Shown here: positions 1-8,717 of the stretch, piece after piece
Layout: every line of letters starts with the position of its first letter
Numbering within the stretch: the first letter of the stretch is position 1
Assembly: GCA_963575745.1 (NCBI GenBank)
Contig: CAUYUJ010015948.1
Span: 926,681 to 954,180, forward strand
DNA length: 27,500 bases
Direction: 5' to 3'
Source of the DNA: Prorocentrum cordatum
Taxonomy: Eukaryota; Sar; Dinophyceae; Prorocentrales; Prorocentraceae
Position numbers and translations under genes: made by a program
Notes under the pieces: model-generated
Told to the model about the DNA's origin: nothing
The model's database searches: none
The model's input: the letters and a program-made list of their open reading frames with translations, nothing else

Positions 1-886
1 TTGTTTTCGATTTCCCCTCGTTTTGTCTTCAATCCGCCTTTGCTGAAAAACGACATCGCAACGAAACCGACCCACGATATCGCCGAAACACCGTTTGGGT
101 CCACCCCTGTCCCAAGACGGTACGGTGACAGACCGTACGTTGGCCTCAGAGAATCTCAAGTGTTGCCATGCTGTTTCGGGACCTCGAAGGCCCTGGTCGT
201 CCGAGACGAGACGTCCTCGGAGAACTGCCCAAGTCCCCAGACCGCGCGGCATCCCGAATCCCCGCCGACCCACCACACATTGTGGTCACCGCACCGTTTG
301 GCCCCCCCCCGAAAACAGGAGGGGGGGGGGCAGTATCGGCCATCTCTCGAACTGGGAAACCGGATCGGATGGGAGCGTGCTGCGGAGCAGGCGGCCTCGA
401 CGTGGCGCCGAAGTCGACGCGGGTCGGTTGCTACGACGCAGACCATCGGTGTGCGAACATCTGGCAACATCGGGTCGTCGGAATATCGGAGTCGAATCGG
501 ATCGAGCCAACCAGAACCGATCTCGAATCGGATCGATCGGGTCGCCACGGGACATGGTTTTCTCAGCAATGAAGACCACCACCCAATGGCTCCACGACGT
601 GAGACCGAATATCATTGGACAATCCAGGAACATTATACGCTGGCTCCGAAGCCCTAGATCCGACCATGCTGACGTCTCGCTTTCGCTTCCGCCGTCTTCC
701 GCTGGCGGGCCCGTCGCCGTTTTACTTCCGCTGGCTTCCGCTGAAGCCGAGACGCGCCGAACACGAGACCCTTTCTGAAACGCCCTGGGGTATCGTGTGC
801 GGCAGGTTTCCGTGTCGTGACGGCGTTTGGCATTGGCTTCTGCACCGCGCGGATGCTCAGCTGTGCGCGATCGGGGCGCTCCCATA
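1..886. other. Gene-poor flank, no supported gene
   Basis: Open frames exist on both strands, but none shows a recognisable domain and all overlap one another. Direct reading shows local simple-sequence bias: 470-545 is dense in ATCGGA/TCGGATCG words and 670-745 is dense in CTTCCGC words. I cannot assign a function to this stretch. Confidence 0.5.
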
Positions 887-888
887 GC

Positions 889-930
889 GCAAATCGTTCG
901 GCATCGGCCGATTCCGGGCTACTGGCGGCG
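889..930 (+). repeat. Direct repeat copy 1 (AATCGTTCGGC... family)
   Basis: This stretch of about 42 bp recurs at 1179-1227 in the same orientation. Shared words are AATCGTTCGGCA, CGGCCGATTC and ACTGGCGGCG. The copies differ by several substitutions and a short insertion in copy 2. Together they flank the (CTC)n tract and the C-terminal low-complexity end of the transporter frame. Confidence 0.7.
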
Positions 931-931
931 A

Positions 932-2245
932 TCAACCACACTCCCAGCACGGCGGCGGGAAGGGCCGCAGGCCACAAGGCTCCCTGTCTGTCTCTGTTAC
1001 GACTCCCCCGGCCCACATGGGCAACATCTCCTTCGCCTTTCCTGCGCCCTTCCACCTTACTCCCCCCCTCCTCCTCCTCCTCCTCCTCCTCCTCCTCCTC
1101 CTCCTTCTCCTCCTCCTCCTCGTATTCGTCGTCGTCGTCGTCGTCTCCAGGGTCGGCGGCGCCGGCCGTGAGGCCTTAGCAATCGTTCGGCACCGGCCGA
1201 TTCTGGGCCACGTGGGCACTGGCGGCGTTCCAGGGTGCCGCCGCCGCGCTGACACGGGGGGGGCCCCTCGCCGGGCGCGCCCGCTGGCCGTCCCCGGTCC
1301 TCGGCCTCGGGCGGGCACGCCCCCGCCTGTACGCCACGCCGCGGGCAGGGGGCCGGGCGCCGCGCCCTCCGTGTGCGCGAGCGACTCGAGCGCGGCCACG
1401 AAGCCAGAGAAGGTGGCCCAGGTCCAAACCAAACCCAGCAGCAAGGTCAGGGCATAGCTGGCGCGGTACACCACCTTGACGGGCACGCACGTCCCGAGAC
1501 CCAGCTGCGTCAGGCTGGCCCAGGCCGCAGCGAGCAGGCCTCGCCCCAGCACGGAGACGGCCAGGAAGGTCACAATGAAGCAGGCCAGGCCCTGAGGGGG
1601 CAGCTCCGCCATGAAGCTGAAGCCCATCAAGCTTCGCGGGCAGCAGATACCTTGAAAACCGCCGAGCAGGATGACGCTGGCGCGTCGCTGGTCGACGGCA
1701 GCCTTCTGGCGCCACCTTGCCGGCACGGGGCGCTCCTCGACGGGCGCGACCGTGCTGCTGCACTCGGCGCAGATGAGCCTCTCGGCGAACGTGACGGCGC
1801 CGTCCGTGGGGCCTTGCTTACGGCAAAGCGAGCACTCGAACTGGGCAGCGTGTGAACCCTCCGCTGCATCATTTGCTGGCGCTCGCAGAGATGATCGCCG
1901 CATCGTCCCACCACCATGATCATGCTCGCACTGCCTGAGAGAACTGGAGCCATCTGCATGCGTCTCCACGTAGGCAGACTCCTGCCAGGCAAAGTGGCAC
2001 GCGATGATGATCAACGAGATGCCAATGGCGTAATCGCCAACACTCTCCCACTGCTCCATGTAGCTCGTCGCGAAGCGGCCGAGCAGGAATGCGACGGCCG
2101 CGACCGCGACCGTGCCGAGGCAGCGTCCAAGGCCCCAGCTGGCCCCGATCACGAAGGCGCGTGGCGGCTTGGCAGACGCGCTGAGCGCAGCAAGGATTGC
2201 GAGGTGGTCCGGAGATATCACGTGGACGAGGACTAGGACGGTGGC
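932..2245 (-). CDS. NicO/nickel-transport family membrane protein, exon 2 (core)
   Basis: This is the membrane core of a putative divalent-metal (Ni/Co-type) transporter. Seen: the NicO/NiCoT signature HX4DH (His-Val-Ile-Ser-Pro-Asp-His) at 2204-2224, followed by hydrophobic segments RAFVIGASWGLG..., YAIGISLIIIACHFAW, LACFIVTFLAVSVLG and YALTLLLGLVWTWATF. These form about five to six membrane helices. Between helices lie a His/Cys-rich loop (CEHDHGG) and two CxxC pairs (CSLC, CAEC), which look metal-binding. Family knowledge: plant and algal high-affinity nickel-transport proteins share the HX4DH helix and a GxxWGxGH motif; here the second motif reads GASWGLGR, so its His is Arg. The conserved part ends near 1340. 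The frame then stays open to 932 through Gly/Pro/Arg low complexity and a poly-Arg run from the (CTC)n tract, so the true C-terminus may lie earlier or beyond an unseen splice. The start at 2245 is an inferred AG acceptor after a pyrimidine-rich tract. The transported metal is not known. Confidence 0.72.
   Translation of the reverse strand, partial: ATVLVLVHVISPDHLAILAALSASAKPPRAFVIGASWGLGRCLGTVAVAAVAFLLGRFATSYMEQWESVGDYAIGISLIIIACHFAWQESAYVETHADGSSSLRQCEHDHGGGTMRRSSLRAPANDAAEGSHAAQFECSLCRKQGPTDGAVTFAERLICAECSSTVAPVEERPVPARWRQKAAVDQRRASVILLGGFQGICCPRSLMGFSFMAELPPQGLACFIVTFLAVSVLGRGLLAAAWASLTQLGLGTCVPVKVVYRASYALTLLLGLVWTWATFSGFVAALESLAHTEGAAPGPLPAAWRTGGGVPARGRGPGTASGRARRGAPPVSARRRHPGTPPVPTWPRIGRCRTIAKASRPAPPTLETTTTTTNTRRRRRRRRRRRRRRRRRRGGVRWKGAGKAKEMLPMWAGGVVTETDREPCGLRPFPPPCWECG
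1064..1146. repeat. (CTC)n / (GTC)n microsatellite
   Basis: A run of CTC triplets (1064-1130, with a few CTT interruptions) passes into a GTC run (about 1127-1146). On the minus strand it reads as a long Arg tract followed by Thr codons in the transporter frame. This is probably an expanded repeat rather than functional protein. Confidence 0.95.
1179..1227 (+). repeat. Direct repeat copy 2 (AATCGTTCGGC... family)
   Basis: Partner of 889-930, lying about 290 bp downstream of it. It carries an insertion (CACGTGGG region) relative to copy 1. Confidence 0.7.
2212..2227 (+). repeat. 16-bp direct repeat at intron 3' end
   Basis: GAGATATCACGTGGAC on the plus strand. It is identical to 3093-3108 and lies 881 bp from it. 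On the minus strand it codes the HVIS of the HX4DH motif. Both copies keep the same codon phase, so joining exon 1 to exon 2 anywhere within the repeat also gives an open frame. Confidence 0.95.
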
Positions 2246-2697
2246 CTGCCTCCGAAGAGGCAGGTCCAAGAAAAAGAGAAACAAAGCAACAAGAAGGGGC
2301 GACCGCGTTTTGCACAAGTTGCTCACCCCGGACAGGCCCCAATACTGGGGAGTGCGGTGGGCCGCAAAATTGGCCGACGAAAAAAATCAACACCTGGGAG
2401 GGAGCCGCACGCTCCGCTGCAAGACTCAGCAGCCTGACTGGGTCTATCCCACTTTCTGGGACTGATGCTACACAGTGCGATGCAACACGGACATGGGGCG
2501 CAACATTGCAGCCTGCCTGCAATGTGAAACCCCAGTCTTATGTGCAGATGCGGAGGGAACGCGCGTCCCTGGGGATCCCAGAATGAACGCCGAAAGTCGT
2601 CTGGGTGACTTACAGCACGTTCTGAAATACATCGTTTCTGGAGAAAAATTCGCACCCAGTGGGGTTTGTGTGCTAGCGCCGAAGACCTGCACATGAA

Positions 2698-2817
2698 AAA
2701 AACGTTACCCGCGCAAGGCCTGCGCAAGGCCCGCGCAAGACAAAAACGTTACTCGTTCAGGGCCTGCGCAAGGCCCGCGCAAGACAAAGCGTTACCGCAG
2801 GAAGGCCCGCATGAGAC
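2698..2817 (+). repeat. Short tandem repeat (CGTTAC...GCGCAAGGCCCGCGCAAGAC)
   Basis: Two good copies of about 45 bp (2698-2744 and 2745-2788) and a partial third. Each has an AACGTTAC start followed by GCGCAAGGCCTGCGCAAGGC-type sequence and an AAGACAAA end. It lies inside the inferred intron. Confidence 0.75.
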
Positions 2818-3092
2818 ATTTATGCACACAAGACTGCGCTGCTGAGTGGCGTTTGCCGCAACTCCCCAGCTGAAGCCAAGCATTAGGGGGCGAGATGGGG
2901 GACCAAAGCCAGACTAGGAGGCACCACCGACGGTAGCCGCGTCACTGCTGGCAACGCAGGACCAGTGGACTGTCTACTCTTGGGGTCCAGTCCCTGCATA
3001 AAATAACCAAGCCTGTACTTGGCGGTGCTCGATTCTGGGCGCCTGTTACACAATTTGTGAAGGCGTCCAACATTTGTGGATGAGTACGAACC

Positions 3093-3108
3093 GAGATATC
3101 ACGTGGAC
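3093..3108 (+). repeat. 16-bp direct repeat at intron 5' end
   Basis: GAGATATCACGTGGAC, identical to 2212-2227. In the canonical splice model this copy lies just inside the intron, as expected if the intron was gained by an insertion that duplicated its target. Confidence 0.95.
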
Positions 3109-3120
3109 AAAGCTGCAGAC

Positions 3121-3516
3121 AAAGCCGAGGATGAACGCGTGGCGAAGGCGCGCCTCCACCACTGGAGCACCAATGGCCCGCTGGGCGATGTCGAGGTGCC
3201 TCTCGTGCGCCACGCGCCCTGCGCTGCCCCGCCGCCCAATATTGACGGGTGTCTGCTCCTGTGGGACCGCCGCTGGCTCTGCCGCGGTGGAGCTGCCCCT
3301 GCCCTTCGCACGAGGCGTCGGCGCGGGCCCCGGCACTACCGCCGCGGCCGTGGCCGCTGCGGAGCCCGCGCGCTTGACCTGCAGCAGTGACGGCGCCTCA
3401 GTGGACTCCCCATCGGCCGCGCACTCCCCGCCCTGCGCGGCCTGAGGCCCCGCGCCGCAGCTCCGGCCCCAGAGGGCGCCCGCCGCGAAAATCGCGGCGC
3501 GGAGTGTCCAGGGCAT
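3121..3516 (-). CDS. NicO-like transporter, exon 1 (signal peptide and luminal region)
   Basis: The start is an ATG at 3516-3514, giving a hydrophobic N-terminus (MPWTLRAAIFAAGALWG) that looks like a signal peptide. A longer frame from 3567 would need a TTG start. After the leader comes an Ala/Pro/Gly-rich stretch containing APSLLQVK; SLLQ-type words after signal peptides are, from memory, common in dinoflagellate secretory proteins. The exon then runs through a charged segment to RHAFILGF, the beginning of the first membrane helix. It is about 132 codons and would join exon 2 at 2245 in frame. A candidate trans-splice acceptor (CAG at 3525-3523) lies six bases before the ATG, and the DinoSL relic lies further upstream at 3558-3578. 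The pairing with exon 2 rests on frame, strand, the shared 16-bp repeat and a sensible membrane helix across the junction. No transcript evidence is available here. Confidence 0.6.
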
Positions 3517-3557
3517 TGCGAACTGCGATCTACGCGCAAGGCTTGCGCTGAAGGCAC

Positions 3558-3578
3558 CGTGAACCAAAATGGCTGCGA
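3558..3578 (-). other. DinoSL relic upstream of the transporter ATG
   Basis: On the minus strand this matches 17 of 21 positions of the dinoflagellate spliced leader, including AGCCATTTTGG without a gap. It lies 41 nt before the ATG at 3516, on the coding strand. SL relics in genomic DNA are known signs of retroposed, trans-spliced mRNA in dinoflagellates. Inference: this gene passed through an mRNA intermediate. Confidence 0.65.
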
Positions 3579-4130
3579 TGACAATGCATTGAACGGTCTT
3601 CGGGTTCTGCCAGAGCCCGCTTGGGCCGTCACGGGTCCCACCTGGGGCCGTTTTTTATGCTTCTCCGGGGGCTCTCTCGGGCTGTGATGGGGCTCAGGGC
3701 TCTCTTCGGGCCGTCTTGGGCCGCTCTGTCGTCGTCTTGGGCTGTCTCGTGGCCCTCTACGTCTGCGGTGGCCCGTGCGAGACCAGCCCTGTAAACATCT
3801 TGGCCCCCGAAAGCCTGGACAGTGAAAGACACAGAGAAATCAAATTATGTGTTCCATGACTTGGTGTCCCAAGTGCACCCCGCAACTCCTCCATGACGTC
3901 CTCTTGGGGCATCCTTGAAGTTCTTGGACCGTCCCTGAGCTTGTCAAGTCTGTATTGGATTGTTATGTTGTGGTCCTCGAGCCCTGGGGCGCCTCGGGGC
4001 ATCTCTCGGCCGTCTTGGGGCGCCTGAGATTAATCCAGATTCGGGTGCCCTGAGCGGCCATGCATTCGAGAGAAGAGGCGCGGCGGCGAATCGCATTACG
4101 GCGCGGCACAGTGTGCGGAGGGGTGGCATG
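3579..4130. other. No gene; CTTGG/GGGCC-rich spacer
   Basis: 3600-3790 and 3975-4030 contain repeated GGGCCGTCTTGGG and TCTTGGGC words, the same low-complexity family as the larger arrays at 17029-19190. I see no coding or RNA signal. Confidence 0.6.
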
Positions 4131-4217
4131 CGCACACCAACACAAACACAAGCATAAAACACAGACACAAACACAAACACAATCACACACACGGACACAC
4201 ACACACATACACACATA
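4131..4217 (+). repeat. Imperfect (CA)n / (AACACA)n microsatellite
   Basis: Runs of ACACAAACAC, CACACACAC and ACATAC lead directly into the 40-bp hairpin at 4218. Confidence 0.95.
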
Positions 4218-4256
4218 CTAGAACCACGCGAGCGTTTCGCGCGCGCTTCGGTTCTA
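4218..4256 (+). repeat. Hairpin element copy 1 (diverged)
   Basis: The outer arms are CTAGAACC and GGTTCTA; the last base pair is lost. The centre is GC-rich (CGCGAGCGTTTCGCGCGCGC). It matches the two identical copies at 18404 and 19470 but has a few substitutions. It immediately follows a CA/ACAT microsatellite, as do the other two. Confidence 0.85.
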
Positions 4257-4786
4257 ACAAGCTCCTCAACTGACAAGTGCACAACTGCATGCACGTACGC
4301 ACATACCCCAACATGGAACGGCATGAATCGAAGAAGTGTCCCGAAGGCGGACAGGGCATTATCGTTAAGAAATAAACCAAGGCAAATCTCCACCGCGACA
4401 CACTGCGAAACAGTGCAACGCCGCGAGAACGAATTGAACCATTTGCAATTGTAGCAACGTGCAAGACACATTATCATGTGAAACAGATGTCACGGCAACT
4501 CATCGTAACGCAAATGAGCGGAAACCTACCCAATGAACACTTAGCAACGCAACTGCACAGACATGCAATGCAGTGCCAACCCAGAAAACGCATCAAGAAA
4601 GAGTACACACGCAATGCAGAACAGTACGCACTGCGATGGGATGCAAGAGATCCGAAGAACCCGACAAACCAGGGAACGCGGAGATCGGATGACGTAGGGA
4701 CGGGGAAGCCGAGGAAAGAACCCTGAGAACCTGGGCTCGAGGTCGTGAGTGCCAGCATATCCCTTGCACAGAGAAGTTGCTAGAGA
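4257..4786. other. No gene seen
   Basis: The sequence is more AT-balanced than its surroundings, with scattered CAACGCAA and AGCGCAACG words. Short overlapping frames exist on both strands without recognisable motifs. Confidence 0.5.
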
Positions 4787-4990
4787 GTGAAAGGGAGAAC
4801 GAGGAGTGAAAGAAGAGGGAGAAACGATAATACGGGCAGCAGCAGGGATGAGAGACGAGTCAAGGTGTCAAGCACTGGGCGGCGGAGTGAGAAACAGAGG
4901 GAAGGAAAAAGGAGGGCGGGATGGACAAGCAAGGAGGAAAGAAGGAGGAGTTGTCTGGACAAAAAAAACACGATCGAGAAGAGAGGGAGT
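4787..4990 (+). repeat. Purine-rich low-complexity tract
   Basis: Mostly A and G (GAGAACGAGGAGTGAAAGAA and similar) with few pyrimidines. No gene is supported in it. Confidence 0.8.
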
Positions 4991-5200
4991 CCGCCGGCCC
5001 CCTTGCGGGGCCATCAGGCTGCGAGGATTAAGGTTGCTGCTCCCTGCACCAGTTCCAGTTTCCAGCTGCCATTGTTACAGTACTGCTGTTTGCTTCCTAT
5101 TGTAAATTGTTGCTGTCCGCGCGAGGGGGGGGAGCCGAAAACCAGCCTGGTTAGCGTCCCCCGGGAGGGTTCTCAGAATTCCTGGGGGGGTAAAAATTAA
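4991..5200. other. Spacer before minisatellite
   Basis: Unique-looking sequence. A GGGGGGGTAAAAATTAA stretch sits just before the first minisatellite unit. Nothing coding is evident. Confidence 0.4.
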
Positions 5201-6292
5201 CACCCCTCATGCAGATCGGCGGGGTCAGAGTCCGAAAACACAAAGGATTTGCCACATTTCTAAAATTTCCTGGCACCCCTCACGCAGATCGGCGGGGTCA
5301 GGGTCCAAAAACAAATGGGATTTGAAACATGTCTGAAATTCGGTGGCACCCCTCACGCAGATCGGCGGGGGCAGGGTCCAAAACACACATGGGATTTGAA
5401 ACATTTCTGAAATTCGGTGGCACCCCTCACGCAGATCGGCGAGGTCAGGGTCCAAAAATAAAAGGATTAGCCGCATTTCTGAAATGATCCGGTGGCACCC
5501 CTCACGCAGATCGGCGGGGTCAGGGTCCAAAAACATAAGGGATTTGCCACATGTCTGAAATGATCCGGTGGCACCCCTCACGCAGATCGGCGGGGCCAGG
5601 GTCCGAAAACATAAGGGATTTGTCACATTTCTGAAATTTCCTGCCACTCCTCACGCATTTCGGCGGGGTCAGGGTCCAAAACCACAAAGGATTTGCCACA
5701 TTTCTAAAATTTCCTGGCACCCCTCACGCAGATCGGCGGGGCCAGGGTCCGAAAACATAAGGGATTTGTCACATTTCTGAAATTTCCTGCCACTCCGAAA
5801 ACATAAGGGATTTGTCACGCATTTCGGCGGGGTCAGGGTCCAAAACCACAAAGGATTTGCCACATTTCTAAAATTTCCTGGCACCCCTCACGCAGATCGG
5901 CGGGGTCAGGGTGCAAGAACACTGGGGAATTGCCACATTTCTGAAATTTGGTGACACCCCTCACGCAGATCGGCGGGGTCAGGGTCCAAAAACACTAGGG
6001 ATTTGCTGCATTTTTGAAATTCGGTGGCACCCCTCATGCAGATCGGCGGGGTCAGGGTCCAACAACACAAAGGATTTGCCACATTTCTGAAATTCGGTGG
6101 CACCCCTTCACGCAGATCGGCGGGGTCAGGGTCCAAAAACAAATGGGATTTCAAACATTTCTGAAATTCGGTGGCACCCTTCACGCAGATCGGCGAGGTC
6201 AGGGTCCAAAAACAGAAGGGATTTGCCATATGTCTGAAATTCGGCGGCACCCCTCACGCAGATCGGCAGGGTCAGGGTCGAAAAACAAATAG
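5201..6292 (+). repeat. 73-bp minisatellite, 15 units
   Basis: Units begin with CACCCCTCACGCAGATCGGC, continue GGGGTCAGGGTCCAAAAAC and end in ATTTGCCACATTTCTGAAAT plus a GGTGG or CCTGG ending. Unit starts read at 5201, 5274, 5347, 5421, 5496, 5572, 5645, 5718, 5791, 5882, 5955, 6028, 6101, 6175 and 6248. Spacing is 73-76 bp except for one of 91. The two units from 5718 repeat the two from 5572 (a 146-bp dimer), with an 18-bp extra piece in the second. There are no unique spacers between units. Confidence 0.97.
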
Positions 6293-6658
6293 GTCCCGAC
6301 ACTGCTTCACGACAAAGCCAAAGCCTCATGATTTCGCCCTTCCATGGGCCATTCTCCGAGAGAGGGGGCAGGCGGCAGGGGGCGAAGTCCTTACGGATAA
6401 AAAAGAGAGACAGAGGAACTAAGAGGCCCTCGTGGGTCTCTCGTGGTCTCGTGGGGCCGCATCTGAAGAACATGTCGGAACATAATATGCTGGTCTCAGA
6501 CTGGTTTGTTCCAGCTGGGAGCCGCGTGATGACTGTCAGGTGGCCCGTTGGGTGGACCCCTGGAAACTGCTAGGACCTCTTCTTGGGCTCTTTGAGAAAA
6601 TAGGGGGGTATCTTGGGATTTCTCGGAACATACTCGGGCCATCCGGAGGTCTACGACT
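6293..6658. other. No gene seen
   Basis: Spacer between two tandem arrays. GGGCTCTTTG and TCTTGGG words appear near the right end. Frames here are short or continue into the neighbouring repeat. Confidence 0.5.
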
Positions 6659-6945
6659 GCGTCTCGTGGCCGGGGGGGCGCCTCGGGACACCGCGGCTTC
6701 AACCTTGGACGCTCCCTGGGCGCCCCCCCTTGGCCGCGTCTCGCGGCCTGGGGGGGCGCCTCGAGACACCACGGCTCCATCCTCGGACGCCCCCCGGGCA
6801 TCCCCCCTTGACCGCGTCTCGCGGCCGGGGGGGGAGCGCCTCGAGACACTGTGGCTTCAACCTCGGACGCCCCTCGGGCCCCTCCCTTTGACCGCGTCTC
6901 CCGGGCTGGGGGCGCCTCGGGACGCGGGGGACGGGAAGGGCCGCG
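6659..6945 (+). repeat. 76-80-bp tandem repeat, about 3.6 units
   Basis: Units start with GCGTCTCG at 6659, 6735, 6814 and 6894. Each continues with a GGCC-poly(G)-CGCCTCG block, then GAGACACC, a GGCTTCAACCTCGGACGC segment and a CCCTTTGACC end. The minus-strand open frames here (repeating Arg-Gly-Ala-Pro peptides) come from the array. Confidence 0.9.
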
Positions 6946-7019
6946 AATAGCCCGCCTCATCGCTGGACGACGGACTCCGAAAGTAGCCCGCCGCCCAAAA
7001 CCACGCTCCTCGTGCCTCG

Positions 7020-7040
7020 CCCCCCCCCCCCCCCCCCCCC
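7020..7040 (+). repeat. Poly(C) run
   Basis: 21 consecutive C residues. Runs this long commonly vary in length and are prone to sequencing error. Confidence 0.97.
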
Positions 7041-7930
7041 TCCCCAAAAGCTGCTGCGACGCTGAGCGCCCTCCAGGACGCAGCAATTTTGAGTGGACTG
7101 CAGGGGGGCGTGCGGGCGTGCTGTTCGCGTGCGGCCAAGCACCCGACAGGATGCGTCGTGCCTGACTGGGCTGCTCAAGCCGCCGTTGCTTGGATCCTTG
7201 CCGCAGACGCGGGTGGCAATCAGCACGGCACTCGGCACGGCATGCAACACGGTCCACGACACGGCACCAGGCAGCGCTTGCTGTGGGTTCCAGGTGCTCC
7301 GCAAAAGTCATACTCCCACTGAAGAGAACAACAGAAGATGTACACGACGCGATCTGTTATCGCCAGTCCAAAGGTCCCAGAACGCCCCCCCGCACTTCGC
7401 CTGGGGAGCGTTGCGGCCACAATTTCGAAGAGGATCCAGTCGTGGTGCCGAGGGGCCCCTGGAGGCCCCATGGCACCCTAGCAAGGTGGGATCGGAGGGC
7501 ATGGCTGCACCAGGCCACGCAGAGGGCCATGGCAATGGTCATGCCTGCGGTGCGTTGCGCGGGGCCCTTCTGGGTCACAGCCGCAACTCGGGGACCAGAA
7601 ATCGTCAGGAGCATAAACTTTTGGAGGTCCGAGCAAGCTTCTGGATCGGCGGAGGACCCCCCTGGCGGCGCCTGCGGCGCAGCCCCTGGCGAGTTCAGCG
7701 CGCCAGGGAGGGGAAGGGGGTCCAGCGCTGTTTCAAGAACTCTGCGCGGACCTCAGATCATTTGTCTATTCTGATGCAATCTTTCCCGAAACGAAAAAAA
7801 CATCCCACGTCGCATGGCTCCCACATGCGCCCACGGACTAGGCACCAGGCGGAACCCCACAAACACCGACTCCGTTGGGACATGATTGCCAGCGGTGTCC
7901 CCGAACGGTAAGTTACTGCGCTGTGGATGC
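7041..7930. other. No supported gene; weak minus-strand frame
   Basis: The least repetitive frame is on the minus strand, 7357-7614, with a hydrophobic patch (MTIAMALCVAW). It has no family I recognise and no clear splice sites. 7205-7275 contains repeated CACGGCA words. The plus-strand frame covering 7093-7911 lacks any motif. Confidence 0.3.
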
Positions 7931-8257
7931 GTAAGATATGTGGTGCAAACTGTGTGATGTAAGCTATGTCGTGCGGTCACTGCGGTGCACTCTATACGGT
8001 GAAAGCTACGCGGTGCAAGCTATGTGATGCAAGCTATGTGGTGCAAGCCATCTGATGCAGGACATGATACGGCTTGCGAGCTACGCGGCGCATTCTATGT
8101 GGTGCGAGCTATATTGTGTAATCTCTGTGGTGCAAACTATGCGGTGCAAGCCCTGTGGTGTGAGCCATGTGGTGTGAGCCATGTGGTGCAAGCTATGTGG
8201 TGTAAGATACGTGGTGAAGGCTGTGGCAAAGGCTATGTAGTGCATGGTGGTGCAAGG
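7931..8257 (+). repeat. Degenerate 15-bp tandem array (CTATGTGGTGCAAG)
   Basis: About 20 imperfect units of the type CTATGTGGTGCAAG, spaced mostly 15 bp apart and drifting in length. Variants include GTGATGCAAG, GCGGTGCAAG and GTGGTGTGAG. A remnant of the same word recurs at 8681-8717. Confidence 0.9.
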
Positions 8258-8680
8258 TAACCAAGTACCACTGATAACAATGCCCCAGGTTCTGGGCGGA
8301 AGATACACATTTTCTCGGCAAGTCTCAGCGTACGAGACGTAACTGAAGAGGAGGGGGAGGGCAGGAGGATGAGAATGAGGTGATGTTGCTCGGAATGTGA
8401 TGCGTCAACATATGTCATCGGAATCCCCCACATCACGATACCCTGCTCGCTCTGGCGGGGCCTCCCTGGAGGGGTGGACGGAGCACGAAACCTGGGACAT
8501 CGTATGCTAGAACGATACCCGTGGAGGAGATGTGGAGATGGGCCAAAGAGAACTGGGACCCGGGGATAATAAAGTTCGGCCTCGCCGTCCCCCCCCACCG
8601 CCGACCAGCGTGCCTTGGCCAGAGGTAATCAACTCTACGGTGGTAATGGGCGGCATACGCTGTTGTCCAGAGCACGCAGT
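8258..8680. other. No gene seen
   Basis: Unassigned sequence with a small GGAGGGGGAGGGCAGGAGG purine patch near 8350. No motif is recognised on either strand. Confidence 0.5.
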
Positions 8681-8717
8681 TCTGTGGTGCAGTCTGTGTG
8701 GTGCAAGCTGTGTGCGG
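8681..8717 (+). repeat. Remnant of the GTGGTGCAAG array
   Basis: Contains CTGTGGTGCAGTCTGTGTGG followed by TGCAAGCTGTG, matching the 7931-8257 unit. Confidence 0.75.

Larger units (their letters stand above)
2246..3120 (-). other. Inferred intron of the transporter gene
   Basis: The two coding frames of the transporter lie in different phases and become continuous if this segment is removed. A canonical reading is donor GTCTGC (from 3120) and acceptor CAG (ending 2246), which joins codon to codon (…ILGF|ATVL…). The 3' end is pyrimidine-rich on the minus strand (CTTTGTTTCTCTTTTTCTTG). The alternative is a non-canonical junction inside the 16-bp direct repeat. The segment also contains a small tandem repeat at 2698-2817. 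Confidence 0.6.

Noticed and set aside
3517-3567. Longer exon 1 starting at 3567
   Set aside because: That codon is TTG and falls within the SL relic; the ATG at 3516 begins a proper signal peptide.
5225-6250. Minus-strand frames over the minisatellite coding repeating ICVRGATEFQ-like peptides
   Set aside because: The period is 73 bp, not a multiple of three, so the repeats read in different frames. The open frames come from array composition.
5201-6292. CRISPR-like reading of the 73-bp repeats
   Set aside because: No unique spacers occur between conserved repeats; the whole unit repeats. The context is eukaryotic.
7093-7911. 272-codon plus-strand frame
   Set aside because: No motif, no natural start context, and competing minus-strand frames over the same bases.
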